Source: Chloranthus sessilifolius (Eukaryota; Streptophyta; Magnoliopsida; Chloranthales; Chloranthaceae). Taken from it: a stretch of 64,000 nt of DNA. The position numbers and the translations under genes are program-made. The DNA is taken from positions 77,749,159 through 77,813,158 of the forward strand of contig CM037595.1 of the NCBI GenBank assembly GCA_021018995.1. The letters are read 5' to 3'. This document shows, piece after piece, positions 9,125 through 20,400 of this stretch (its first letter is position 1; each line of letters starts with the position of its first letter). The notes beneath the pieces are model-generated. The model made no database searches. It worked only from the letters and a program-made list of their open reading frames with translations, and was not told where the DNA came from.

Positions 9125-10983
9125 CTGCAAAAAGAACTGCACCCAATTACTACGAACCATAATGGACTAAAAGGTGCAGATGAGTCATGAAGTTAATAAA
9201 GAACAACTTATTCAACTATATTTCTTCGAGCACTGGATACCAAAATTACTATGGATGTAAGAAGCCGAGAACAAATGGATATATTTAGATGAATTTGGCC
9301 TTGAGCTGCAAGAAATTAATAAGCTTATCTGGTTGATAAAAAGAACGTAGAACAACACTAAGTTATCAGTAAGGAGAAAAGAGATCTAAAACTAGAAAAT
9401 TGTTCCGTATAACCAAAGCTCTTGCAACCACATGACGGATAAGAAAAGAAAATGGTCCTTAGACAGACCTCCATCCCCCACCAGCCACGAGTTCCCAAAG
9501 AGATATTTCATTAAAATTGAAATTCAATAGCATGAGGCCCGGGACCATTAGTCAGTGGAGCAGTACAAACGCACTTTGACCCGAGAAAGAAGGGGCACAG
9601 GTGAGCAGCTGTGAATGGAGATAAGAGGCACCCACCACACAATGGATCTACCAATTTGTTTTTGTTTTTTAAACACGGGTGCCAGTTATCCATACTCCAA
9701 CTTCTGCAAATATGTTTATCGTAAACAAATGCAAATCTGTACAAACTATGATCCAGAATAATGTAGAACCTTGCTCCAGTCTCTTTTCTGCAATTCCCTT
9801 TCTTTGTAACTAAATAATATCTTATCCTTGTTTTCATAACCCCACATGATTGAGCCAATCAAATTCTCCACTAAATACAACCATTTTCTGGAGTCTGGAC
9901 ACAATTCATCAAACCAAGCTCCCAACAACATTGCAATAAATGCAGCCAGCATCCGCGCAACCATGAAAAGGAACAGTGAACAAGCTCCATACCAACTAAC
10001 TGAATTAAGATGCGAAGAATGATCAAAATATGACAACTATTCTTCCGCATATTAGTAAAAGACACACCGATTTAGTCAAAGGAAGCCTCAATGAAAAAAA
10101 TGATTGTTGATAAGAATTGTATCCAAAGCTGCCATCCGACCCAATGTTGATGAGAATTGTATCCAAAGCTGCCATCCGATCCAATGCCAACACCCTTCAA
10201 GGAGTTGAAATGGCTAAAAACATCCAAAAAGGCGCTTATACAGGAAGTTAGATAAAATAATAAGATGTAGAAGATCCAACTAGAATTCTAGATAGGAAGC
10301 CTATGGGTATGACCCTCCTGAGGAATAGACAACTCTAACCCACCCTTCCACTTGCCAAAAAGGTCAAACACATCATCCCTTGAAACCCAACAAAGGATTG
10401 GATCTCATAATAGATCTACGCTCCTTGACATTTGAAATCATCAATGTCATAAACATCTTTACATGATACTAACCTGTAAAAATTCCCAAAGGCCACACAA
10501 AAAGGAGGATTAGACAAACATTAATCCCTTTCACAGACCCATTTACCCTCCACCAAGACTGCAAACACTACAACACCCTTTACCAATGTGGGGGGATGCT
10601 ATTTATCGCATGCATATTTTTTATTCCTAGGGCTAAAAGATAAAGTCTTCAGGAGCAACGCTGGTACAAATGATGGGTATTCCAGTGTAGGAGGAACTCA
10701 TAGCCAGCGCCATTGATATGAGAAACAAATCTGGTTTAACAAAGTGTTAAAAGCAGAAAAAAATTTAAATGAAAGAGAGCTGTTGAAATCTCAGATGTAC
10801 AGCGCAAAGGTCTAGATGACCGAGGCAAGTTATCCACTGAATAAATCAATTGATTCTTCTTGTGAGGGACTGTGAATTCTACCTACTCGAATTTTGATAT
10901 TAAAAGCTACATAATCTCATGACATGACACAGGGTGAGCAACCTTAGTTTTCCCTTCTCCGACGGCTAATCATGAGTTTCATC
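9125..10983. other. Intron 1 sequence without recognised gene
   Basis: Open frames at 9511-10065 on the minus strand resemble no family I know and overlap each other in different frames. The one structural feature is a 40-bp tandem duplication (10106-10145 and 10146-10185) with the core GAATTGTATCCAAAGCTGCC. Confidence 0.5.
10106..10185. repeat. 40-bp tandem duplication
   Basis: Two adjacent copies differ at two or so positions. Both contain AATTGTATCCAAAGCTGCCA. Confidence 0.9.
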
Positions 10984-11268
10984 CATAGTTTGAAAACACG
11001 AAAACCCGACTCGAAAGTTCGCTGGGTCAAGTTAACTCGAAGACTCGGATAAACACGACTCACTCCAACTCAGTAATTTACAAGGTATGTTTTATACAGG
11101 TTTCTAAAACCTGATCCTATGAAAACATTTTACATATAAAAGTAGTTTACAAACCCTGGTTGTGTCAGCCTAGCAAAGTCTCAACTCGACTTGGACTCAA
11201 CACAAAACCTCAGCGAGTTGAGTAACTAAGGCGAGTTACTCGATGACTCGCCGAGTTTTGGAACTATG
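10984..11268. mobile_element. hAT-type MITE with 8-bp duplication GTTTCATC
   Basis: The 285-bp insert is flanked by perfect copies of GTTTCATC (10976-10983 and 11269-11276). The ends read inward CATAGTTTGAAAACACG and CATAGTTCCAAAACTCG. The interior is rich in ACTCG/CGAGT repeats near both ends. Size, TIR and 8-bp duplication fit hAT MITEs. It has no coding capacity. Confidence 0.88.
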
Positions 11269-11276
11269 GTTTCATC

Positions 11277-11919
11277 TTCAAAATCTCATATTTAATACAT
11301 GGGAAATTTTCAACTCTAAGGTGAAGGTCTCATACTCAGTAGCATTGTTGGTTGTGACAAACTGGGTTTAAATTTCAAGAATGATATCACCATCAGGTGA
11401 AAAAGAATAAGGTCACGCATCCCAATCCCAATGCCACGCATGTTAGATGCACCGTCAATGAAGAAGGTCCATTTAAATTTGGCAAACTCATTCTAAACAT
11501 GATCTTCTCATCAGGAAAGTCAATCTGCATAGGTGGAGAAGTATCTATTGGTTGAGATGGAAAGTGATTCACTACAGCCTAGCCTGTGGTCGTCTTATGC
11601 CACAAAAATGAATTAAAATTTGATCACCTTGTTGTCTTCCAGTGATACCGAGCTTCACAATGAGGTGTTTGGGAGGGCCCACTCGTGCAAACAACATGCT
11701 GGAGTATAATAGAAAATATCTTCAAGACTTTTGAGATGCCCACTCCACGTGAGTCTTACAAGCTCAACATCAACATCCTTCATCAATTGCGAAATGATTC
11801 ACTAGCTCGCGAAATGAAGCAATGTTGAGGGTAGGTTTGTGCATACTCAGATATGGGACATTGAAAATGTGCACATAACTTGAGGCATCCTTTGGTCACA
11901 TTGAAAATGTGCACATAGC
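11277..11919. other. Intron 1 spacer, nothing recognised
   Basis: A local duplication of ACATTGAAAATGTGCACATA (near 11860 and 11899) is visible. No gene or element boundary can be supported. Confidence 0.45.
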
Positions 11920-12190
11920 TTTATGGAATGTCGCTTGATGTGGTTTGGACATGTTCATCGGAGCCACGAAGTAGATCTTGTACGAAGGGTCAAGAAGCTA
12001 CAAGCACAAGAAATTGGAGAAGAGGAAGACCAGCGAAGACTTGGAGGGAAGCCGTGAGAAAGGATATGAAGGATCTCTCAATTACAAAGAGCTTAGCCTT
12101 GATCAGAAACGAGTGGAGAAATAGGACTCACAAAGACGACCCCAAATAGATGGGATAAGGCTGTGATGATGATGATGATGATGATGACTA
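11920..12190 (+). mobile_element. 3' tail of an RTE-type LINE (5'-truncated)
   Basis: Plus-strand frames give the typical C-terminus of plant RTE reverse-transcriptase proteins: LMWFGHVHR, then after a frame change GRPAKTWREAVRKDM, then LALIRNEWRNRTHKDDPK and a stop. A (GAT)n/(TGA)n microsatellite follows, as expected for the 3' end of RTE elements. Only about 90 codons survive and the frame is shifted near 11980, so this is a dead 5'-truncated insertion in intron 1. Confidence 0.72.
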
Positions 12191-12823
12191 ACTTAGGGCA
12201 TCCTACGTATAATATGCATGACTTTTGGGGAAGTCAAATGGAATGCCCACAAATGCTCCTCTCTGCTATCAACACTGTTTTCACTGATTCTAATCATCGG
12301 CTGTAATTTCGTTTCATCTAAAGGAATCTGGATTCACATGAAAATTCCAAAAAATAGGTTCTAGCATATCAATATAGGAAACAGAGTTGAGTTCTATTTT
12401 TTTTTATTTTAAAGTTAAACTAGAACATGTTGTGATATAGTTTGGATTGAGATGATCACGCTAATGGGAATTGGAAAGCTAAATTTGAGCCCCAGTAAAT
12501 GTGCATTTGGGGTGACTTCGAGTAAAATACTAATTTTTATAGTGATTAAGAGAAGAATCAACCTATACAAGTTGCATTGCTTCATTTCGCGAGCTAGTAA
12601 CATTTCACAATAAAGCACCCTATACAAGGCTAACCCCTTCACTTTTTTATAGTTTTTCAAACAAACCAAAGTTTACCCAAACTCAAGTAGCGATGAAAAA
12701 ATTCTACCGCAACAAAGCAACGATGAGTAATATTTACACAGCTTGACAGGTTCCAAAAACAAATGGCAGCACAAGAGATTAATTTTACCTTGATAGAGTG
12801 TGCAATTTTGCTGGAGCATAACC
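12191..12823. other. Intron 1 spacer, nothing recognised
   Basis: AT-rich with a short T/A run near 12400. No supported gene, repeat or transposon end. Confidence 0.45.
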
Positions 12824-12831
12824 ATTAGGCA

Positions 12832-13044
12832 CATGGGTCAAAATCTCAGTTTTTCCGGTACTTATCAGCCAGATCCAAAATTGATACATATCAGATGTGT
12901 GTATCGGTTTTGAATGATACGTTGGTATGTATCGGCCAATACATACCAAAATCTATTGGTCAACACATTCAATGTATTGACCGTGCTCCGAAACCGAGAC
13001 GATTAACAGATACAAATTGGTTTCGTCCGGAATTTTGACCCATG
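12832..13044. mobile_element. hAT MITE sharing ends with the hAT element at 1-2893
   Basis: 213 bp bounded by perfect 13-bp inverted repeats CATGGGTCAAAAT and flanked by perfect 8-bp duplications ATTAGGCA (12824-12831 and 13045-13052). The interior has GTATCGG/CCGATAC-type repeats like the subterminal part of the element ending at 2893, so it is probably an internally deleted or related derivative of that family. Confidence 0.9.
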
Positions 13045-13052
13045 ATTAGGCA

Positions 13053-13443
13053 CCCCATTTAACAGCTCGACCAAAAATCAAATGTTTCCTACTCTAGATG
13101 AGCTTATAAATTCGACCTTTTAAGTTTCCTAAGTCCTAACAATTCCTAGGAACACCCTTATAGTCCTAACAAGTGAAGACCCATATAGTCCAAACCCTAT
13201 ACCTTTATAGTCCTATCAATTCATAAGAATCCAACTTATATTAAAAGTTAACGCCAGTATGCTCTATGAAAACAAACTACCTATCTTCAAGCTCAAAGTA
13301 AACACAATTCCAACGTCCAAAGATTAGAGCTCTACATCTAACAATAAATAAAGAACTACATAATGAGATTTTTTAAAAAACAAAAACACCCTCAAACCAT
13401 ATAATAGTAAATCACCTAGAAACGAACCACAAAACCATATTAT
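13053..13443. other. Intron 1 spacer, nothing recognised
   Basis: AT-rich, with three loosely repeated TATAGTCC(T/A)A phrases near 13160-13210. No gene. Confidence 0.4.
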
Positions 13444-14121
13444 TGTGATGATCCCAAAGTAATAAGAGATTAACTTTCCGCTCCAAAAATGCCTAGGAAT
13501 TTTTGGAGTACTGCTTAGGACCTTAACAGATGGTATCAGAATCAGCACCATGTCTCCAGTTCAATTCATGGATGGAGTGACATGGGGAAATGGCTACCTG
13601 GGGACCCCAAGAGGGAAAGCTGCCACAAAGTTGGCCGCCATGGAGTCCTGAAAGGAGTGGCCTGAGGAAAGGGCTACCTGGGTCCCCCAACGGGGATACC
13701 GAAGTGAGAGCCACCACAGAATGGGGCGTCGCGGACGTCTTCTATAGAGCGCGGTCAGGGTGTTATGACCCTAAAGTATTTTGTTCCACTAATGCCTAGG
13801 TATTTTTGGAGTATTGGTTACAACCTTAACAAATGGTATCAAACAACACCACATCTAGAGTTCAAGTAGTTGAGGGCCCAAAGAGGGGAACCAAAGTGAA
13901 AGTTGTCACAGAGTGGGCCACAGTGGAGTCCCAAAAGGGGTGACCTAGGAAAATGCTACATGGGAGCCCAAAGGGGGTACCGGAGTGAGTCCCCACAGAG
14001 TGGGCCACTACAGACGTCAACTGTGGAGCGTGGTGTTGTGTTGACCCCAAAGTAATAAGATAATAACTTTCCACTCCACTAAAATTTAGATATTTTTGGA
14101 GCATTGGTTAGGACCTTAACA
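13444..14121 (+). mobile_element. TRIM retrotransposon with three LTRs
   Basis: Three short direct repeats start TGTGATGATCCC or similar and end GGACCTTAACA: 13444-13528 (85 bp), 13761-13831 (71 bp, internally deleted) and 14037-14121 (85 bp). After the first, TGGTATCAGA (13531-13540) matches the initiator-Met tRNA primer site; the second is followed by ATGGTATCAAA. Outer 5-bp flanks are ATTAT (13439-13443) and ATTAG (14122-14126). Internal segments are about 200-230 bp, related to each other, and non-coding. Size and layout fit a terminal-repeat retrotransposon in miniature. The LTR-internal-LTR-internal-LTR order suggests recombination between two copies. Confidence 0.8.
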
Positions 14122-14652
14122 ATTAGCGGAATCAATTTCTTAGCTCCAATTGTAGACCATCGAATGGTGAACTTATTTGTGAATATTTGGTAATTCCCTT
14201 TCATTAGAACTTAGAAATATCATGCTTCTATTAAAAAAAATTCCAAAACTGAAACACTCAAGCTCGGTCACAAAATTCTACGAATTAATCAAAATTGTGG
14301 CAAAATTCTCCGAACTTTTCGCCGAATATTTGCTTGATCCATCAAGACTCTGAAATTTTCTTGAATTTGACAATTTTTTCGAATTTTTCCAAATTCTTAT
14401 CACTATGTGTGACGACCCAAACCCTTGCTCGACCCGATCCGACCGGATTCGACCCATGAGAGCACACACACACCCCCTAACTTGTACATACTATACACCA
14501 TAACCCTTCCCCTTACCACTTAAATCCCTAAATTAAAACGCATGCACAGCAGCGCCCAGCAAAGCTGTTTTCTGTTTTCTTCTTCAATCCAGTAATGCTC
14601 ACCATTACTCACCAATTTATTTCAAAATCTGAGCGGTCACCCCACCCGAGCC

Positions 14653-14660
14653 TATATATA
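14653..14660 (+). promoter_or_regulatory. TATA box of the E1 5' LTR
   Basis: TATATATA followed by AGAGCTCT and a CT-rich leader, conserved at 22913-22920 in the 3' LTR. The position about 245 bp into the LTR is compatible with the U3/R boundary. Confidence 0.6.
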
Positions 14661-15733
14661 GAGCTCTATTCCTCCTCTCTTTCACAGCAACTTCTTCTTC
14701 AAGTTTCTCTTTTTCTCCTCTTTCCTTAAGGTATGTTTTCTTTAGTTTATTTTATAATTTGTTGCACTTTAATTTTAGGTTTTTAGATTTTAATTCTGAT
14801 TTTGTATTTCAAATCTGGTTTTTATTCTGATTTTGTAATTCAGTTCTGTATTTTAATTTGGATTATGTAGCTAAATTCTGCTGCTATATTTTAATTTTTA
14901 TTCTGGCTTTATCTTGTACATCTGGTTTTATATTGAAATTTTGGTTTATAATTAATTTGGGTTTTATATTCAACTCTTATTATATTTCTTTAAATTCCTG
15001 GTTTTACTTCGATTTTTACATTTACAATTCTGGGTTATATTCTAGTTATAATCTGATTTTGTATTTTATATTCTGATATTTTTAACTCTGGTTTTATAAT
15101 CTAATATCTTTATATTCTGATTTTATAATCTGATATCTTTATATTCTGGTTTTAATATTCTGATTTTATATTTTAAAATCTGGTTTTATTCTGTTTTTAT
15201 ATTCTGATTTTGTATTTTAAAATCTAGTGTTATTCTGTTTTTATAATCTAATATTTTTATATTCAGGTTTTTATATTCTGATTTTATATTTTAAAATCTA
15301 GTTTTTATATTCTGATTTTGTATTTTAAAATCTAGTGTTATTCGGTTTTATACTCTAATTTTGAATTTTGAATTCTAGTTAATCAGAGCTGTTTTAAATT
15401 AAGGATTCAAAAATCAAATGTTTTCTAAAATAGAGATTTGAAATAACTCGATAGAATCCAACCTAACTTCGATGACCCTACCTTAGTTTGCTCTCTCTAT
15501 CTCATCTTCGACAACATTCTTGTTTACCACTTTTCCCTTGTGCTCAAGTAACCATCAGAACCGTGAAACTTCACGTTGTCCTCACAAGAGCCTTGAAACC
15601 GACAATTGAGGCAAGTAGCCTATCCCATAATATATTTTAAACACGTATCTTATTAGATAATTATGTTTTTGGTCCAACATAGTATATATTATAACATTGA
15701 TAAGTAGATGTTTGAATGGTTAATGATGGTATC

Positions 15734-16790
15734 AATGTTGTTAAATCGCATATGCAATGCTATGCAATGGCATAGTGCCATCGCATATGCGATTGCGCGA
15801 TGGCATAAATTTTTTTTTTTTTTCAAAAAAACTCAAAAAAATCTCCAAAAATCCCCCAAAATTCCCAAAAGTGTATGATATATATTTTGTGTTAATTTAA
15901 AGAAGTGGGTGGAGACTGGAGAGCTTAACAAGTAACAACCACACTAAAAAAAGGAAAAAAAAAAGAAAAGAAATAAGGTGTAATAAGGAGGAAAAACAAT
16001 TAAACAAAATTTAATAGGAATTATAAATTAATTTCTAACTCTTGAATCCTTGAATCTTTAATACTTGAAGTGATTTCTTCCCTCTTTGCTTGAAGAATGA
16101 TGGTTGAAGATCCTTACTTAATTAACAATAAAATAGAGCAAAAGGAATTATCAACAAAGCTTTAAGAAAGGGAGAGAGAAAAAAAAAAAAAAAAAGAGAG
16201 AGGAAGATAGCACTACAAACTTAAAAAAAAAGGACCAAAGAGACGCAAATCATACCTTGGATGGATGCGGTATGGATTAGGAAGAGGAATTTCTATTTAT
16301 AAGCTTTGGAGAGGCTTAAAAAACAAAAAAAAAAATTAAAATAAGCTCCAATGGTCATATTAATGACCGTTGGAGGGGTATGCGATCGCATAACTCCCAA
16401 ATTGCATATGCCATCATGGCATATGCGATTTGTGCATTTAGGATCGCATATGAGATCGCATAATCGCATATGCATTGTTGTCAAAAGCGATCGCATATGC
16501 GATTATGCGATTGCATATGCGATTATGCGATCGCATATGCGATCCTAAAGGAGGTTTTCGCATATGCCATCATGGCATATGCGATCTGGAAGTTATGCGA
16601 TCGCATACATGTGTATTCGATCGCATACACCTCCAACGGTCATAAAAATGGCCATTGTAATTATTTTTTCTATTTTTTTTACATTTTAGGCCTCCCCAAA
16701 GCCTATAAATAGGGGGTTCCTCTTCCTAATCCATACCACATCCATCCAAGGTATGATTTTTGTCACTTTGGTCTCTTTTTTGAGTTTTTA

Positions 16791-16828
<38 letters not shown>

Positions 16829-17073
16829 AAATCTTTGTTTATCAGTTTTTTTACTCTATTTTATAGTTAATTAAGTAAAGACTCCAAAGAGTTGAGACTT
16901 GAGACTTGAGACTTGAGAGAGCACAAAATTAACACAAAACATATATCATACAGTTTTGAGAATTTTTTGGGATTTTTGTGTTTTTTTGGAAAAAAGAAAG
17001 TTATGTCATCGCATAGCATCGCATATGCAATTTGACAACAATGCGCATATGCGATCGCTTTTGACAACTATGG
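15734..17073. mobile_element. hAT-like foldback element inside the E1 5' LTR
   Basis: Absent from the 3' LTR, where the flanking sequence is continuous near 23950. Eight-base flanks ATGGTATC (15726-15733) and CTGGTATC (17074-17081) agree at 7 of 8 positions. The ends read inward AATGTTGTTAAATCGCATAT and CCATAGTTGTCAAAAGCGAT. The two halves are themselves inverted repeats (for instance TTCCTCTTCCTAATCCATAC near 16720 against its complement near 16280). An additional internal terminus-like sequence, TTGTTGTCAAAAGCGATCGC, starts near 16472. Dense GCGATCGC/GCATATGC palindromes occupy 16375-16640. A (CT)n repeat spans about 16794-16823. No transposase frame. Confidence 0.78.
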
Positions 17074-17744
17074 CTGGTATCGATAATTCTAGACTTGTCT
17101 TGCCCAATGATGATTATTTCATTTTGAATCATATTATTGTCAACAAAATTTAAATGTCGTAAGCATTGTTTACTCGATTTAACTCTCATATGATCTCATT
17201 TACATTTAAATATCATACTGTTTTGGAATGAAAGTTGATAAAGCATGTTGGATAGGTTTTTCAAAAGAAATTGATATAAAAGACTTTAGAAATGATGAAT
17301 ATCATTAAACAAATATGATATGATATTTGATTAAGATCCCCATAGGGCTGCATGGTAGTATTGGACGAGCGGGTCCATTTGTATACTTTCGTAATACGAG
17401 TTAAACCTGTCAAGCTGGATTGACACGATTGACAATTGGATTGACGAAAGATATGGAACTCTCCTTTGTGACTGGTATTCAAGATGAATGATGATATGAA
17501 TGCAATTGCACTTGGATCGGTGCTATTATCTTAACAATTATACCATATATGAAGTACAATTGTAAACTAAGTTATTTTTATTCTTTTTCTTCATACTGAA
17601 TCATTATATAATGTAGATGATAGTATTTCTTATATGATATATAGTTTTCACTTCGAAACTGATAAAATTGTTATAAGAGTTATATTATTTATTTGGGGGT
17701 TACTTGTTGAGTTTTATCTCACCCCCGTTGCTATTTAAATTTCA

Positions 17745-17810
17745 GAGACCGGACCTCCTGACCCAGGAGCTACATTTCCAGAAGAGACCCTAGAAGACTT
17801 GTTGGTTTAG
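17745..17810 (+). other. Acidic mini-frame in the E1 5' LTR
   Basis: After TTTCAG an open frame reads ETGPPDPGATFPEETLEDLL plus V and a stop. The same frame and length persist in the 3' LTR (24648-24713). A comparable acidic tail occurs at the same relative place in the E3 and solo LTRs. It could be the second exon of a short upstream ORF in the leader; no start codon is assigned. Confidence 0.35.
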
Positions 17811-17969
17811 CTTTGGTTAGGAGTTGTTTAAAGTTGAAATTAAAATAAATGTAACTTTGAATTTTATTAATGAGAATGGACCGTTGTGTTTCATTTATTT
17901 GAATTTTGATTATTGAATGCGTTCATGTGTCGAAATGAATCATATATCGGATTTCGAGGCGTGACAATT

Positions 17970-17981
17970 TAGTATCAAAGC
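17970..17981 (+). other. E1 primer-binding site
   Basis: TAGTATCAAAGC, three bases after the LTR, differs at two positions from the standard TGGTATCAGAGC complementary to the initiator-Met tRNA. Confidence 0.7.
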
Positions 17982-18089
17982 TCAAGTTTAGCGAAACCTT
18001 AGGTGACCTTAGATTGTAAACCCATAAGTTAGAAATAAATCAAATATTACCATAGAGATTAATTTGAGTATTTCCTTGGTTATCAGGAA

Positions 18090-18510
18090 ATGATGAGAAT
18101 ACGTCAAACTCCTAGCAAGTGTTGCGTTAGGCGTCCACGTACGCCGCCCAAGGCATGTTAGTTTCTCATCTTCGTCTGAGTCCTCCAATGAGCCCTACTA
18201 TTCACCAGAACCTTACTATACACCAGGACCCTTAGAAGTCATATAAATCTCTGATGATGAAGAAGTCCAGGTAGAACTTGTTTACACACCGTCCGAATAT
18301 ATCATATTATTTGATGACGATGACGTAGAGGGCGAGTTGGAATCAAGGGAAGCGGATGAAACATCTAATTACTATCCGGAGGAAATATCTGCTTCTTCTG
18401 AGGTCGAAGAACTAAAAGAAGTCGATGCCTCTTCGGATGACGAACCTGAGGAAATAGAGAATTATAACCCAGTCGAGGTTGAGATAATAGATATCTCAGA
18501 TGATGAATAG
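18090..18510 (+). pseudogene. Acidic ORF upstream of gag in E1
   Basis: It begins at an ATG after a TATCAG acceptor-like site (MMRIRQTPSKCCVRRPRTPP, basic). After a frame change it continues in one long frame rich in Ser, Tyr, Asp and Glu, ending in a DISDDE-type tail before TAG. One in-frame TAA occurs near 18245. The composition, basic head and very acidic tail, is protein-like and the frame is long for such a sequence. I do not recognise a family. It is separate from gag, which starts 198 bp downstream in another context. Confidence 0.4.
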
Positions 18511-18707
18511 ATTTGTAATACCTAGAATATATTAAGTTGAAGTTTTAAGATGTAACTTATTTTTCAATAAACCATGTTATATGTCAACTGCCATGTTATT
18601 TGTCAACAACTTGTAATTAAATAAATTGAGTAAAAATTTTATGAAATATTTTTTTTTACAACCTTTGATTGCAATTAGTATTTACTTTGCCATTTTATCA
18701 TTACTAG

Positions 18708-19690
18708 ATGGCTGAAGAGAATATTATTACACCTGCTACTACACCTATCACTAACGCGACTAATGTCGAGAAGATATTGGAGGGAATGCAAGCATTTCTG
18801 GCAACCATGGTCCAGAAAGAAACAAATTCCACATCCTCTGACTCCACTCACCACGACGCTGGAGCGAGACTCTAAAGATTGAAGAAGATGAACCCTTCGA
18901 TCTTTAGAGGATCAACCAATCCGCTAGGAGTCGAACAATGGATTGAAGATATTGAAAACATTTTTTCTGGCGATGAAGTGTACAGAGGAAATGAAGGCCA
19001 CCTATCTTGTTTTCTTACTGGCTGGAGGAGCCAAGAGGTGGTGGAAAATGATGCTGAGATCTCAAGTAGAGAGTGAAGAGGTGGTAATATGGGAGATATT
19101 TTCTAAGTTATTTTTCGAGAAGTACTTTCCTAAGCACATTCGACAAAAGAAGGAAAGTGAGTTCCTTACACTGGAGCAAGGGAATCTGAGTGTCGCAGAT
19201 TATGAAGCTAAGTTCGTTGATTTAGAACGATTTTATCGGCACCCTCTATAAGATGTTGAGCGAGCATAAAAGTTTAGCAGTGGTCTTAGGCCCAATATTC
19301 GTACTCGAATTTCCATGTTCTTTTCAGAAGATTATGCCTTGTCAGTTCGACGAGGCCTGAAGGCAAAAGAAGATTGTCAGGAACTCCGCGAATTCCACGT
19401 GAAGAAGAGAGAGTCGTTAGGCAATAATAGTAAGGCATCAGTTTTGCAAAACAATAACTTTAAACGACCCCGATTCGAAGGATCGCAGGTCATCGCTCTT
19501 CCTAATCCCTCATGCACAATATGTGGAAGGTAGCATGGTACCACACCCTGTAGAATGATGAATGCAACTTGTTTCAATTGTGGAGAATCTGGGCATGTGT
19601 CTCGAACATGTCCAAAACCGAAGAAGACTTGCAATGGTTGCAAAAAAGTGGGGCATATATTGAACTATTGCGGTGTGACGAGGAACACTC
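18708..19690 (+). pseudogene. gag: E1 gag (decayed)
   Basis: It starts MAEENII at 18708 after an ATTACTAG context. It includes the retrotransposon gag core (SIFRGSTNPLGVEQWIEDIE, then AKRWWK and FFEKYFP), then zinc knuckles: a partial CTICGR block at 19513, CFNCGESGHVSRTC at 19570 and CNGCKKVGHILNYC at 19630. Gag packages element RNA in virus-like particles. Breaks: TAA after GARL (CAA expected), a frame shift near 18945-19000, stops near 19248 and 19268, and TAG after CGR (CAG expected). A Gln-rich linker repeating CAACAA follows to 19880. Confidence 0.85.
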
Positions 19691-19881
19691 AACCTATTCG
19701 GTAGCAATACCCGCAACAATAACAGTGTCCGCAACAACAACAATACCCGCAACAGCACCAGCTACAACAACAACTGATTCAGTACCAACCACGCCAAGGC
19801 AATCAACAGTCTACTCAGCAAAGATCTACTCAACAGCAACGCCAGAACGTTCGGGGACAAGTATTCTCCTTAACTCATAAG

Positions 19882-20400
19882 GATGCAGAAACCTCGGAAA
19901 ACGTTATTCAAGGTACCTCATCCATTTCTGAGAACGCTGTTAAAGTTTTAATTAATTTTGGTTCAAGTCATTCTTTTACTTCACCAACATTTGCTAAATA
20001 CTTGAAACATGTGCCACAACATCTAGATTTTTCACTTTTAGTATCCACTCCACTTGGTGATTCGTTAGTTACCAACACGATATATAGGGAGTGTACAGTT
20101 AACTTAGACGGTAGAAACCTACCAGTCGACTTAATTATGCTTGATATGTTCGACTTCGATGTTATCTTAGGTATGGATTGGCTTGTTGCTTACCATACTA
20201 GTTTCGATTGTTGTAGAAAACGATTCAGTTTTCGTATTAAGGGTCAACTAAGATTCTCCTTCCAAGGGAAAGTAATGAATTCCAAATTTCCTGCAATTTT
20301 CACCATCAAGGCAAAAAGACTTTTTAATAAAGGTTGTCAGGGTTTTCTAGCATATGTTCTGAGTAAAGAACGAAGAAATATTCCAAAATTTCTAGTATTC
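19882..20400 (+). pseudogene. E1 protease
   Basis: It follows directly from gag through NVIQGTSS without an intron. The active-site loop reads LINFGSSHSF, where the family has a catalytic Asp (D-S-G/F-A/S-T/S-H-S-F); Asp is replaced by Asn. Downstream, VILGMDWL is the usual conserved flap-distal block. Retroviral-type aspartic proteases cut the Gag-Pol polyprotein; this copy should be catalytically dead. The frame shifts near 20400 at the linker to RT. Confidence 0.8.

Larger units (their letters stand above)
14408..17966 (+). repeat. E1 5' LTR (interrupted)
   Basis: 3559 bp, of which 1340 bp plus an 8-bp duplication is a later hAT-like insertion; the remainder (about 2.2 kb) matches the 3' LTR. 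It starts TGTGACGACCC and ends GGCGTGACA. A TATATATA box sits at 14653-14660. T-rich degenerate repeats (TTTTATATTCTGATTTTGT-like) fill 14760-15360. A strong donor, CTTAAG|GTATG, at 14730/14731 and an acceptor-like TTTCAG at 17740-17745 suggest an intron in the LTR-derived leader. Confidence 0.88.

Noticed and set aside
9511..10065. Overlapping minus-strand frames in intron 1
   Set aside because: No recognisable domain; they overlap each other in different frames and lie in an intron.
16293..16712. Frames on both strands full of Cys-Asp-Arg/Ala-Tyr-Ala-Ile repeats
   Set aside because: Translation of the GCGATCGC/GCATATGC palindromes of the foldback element.
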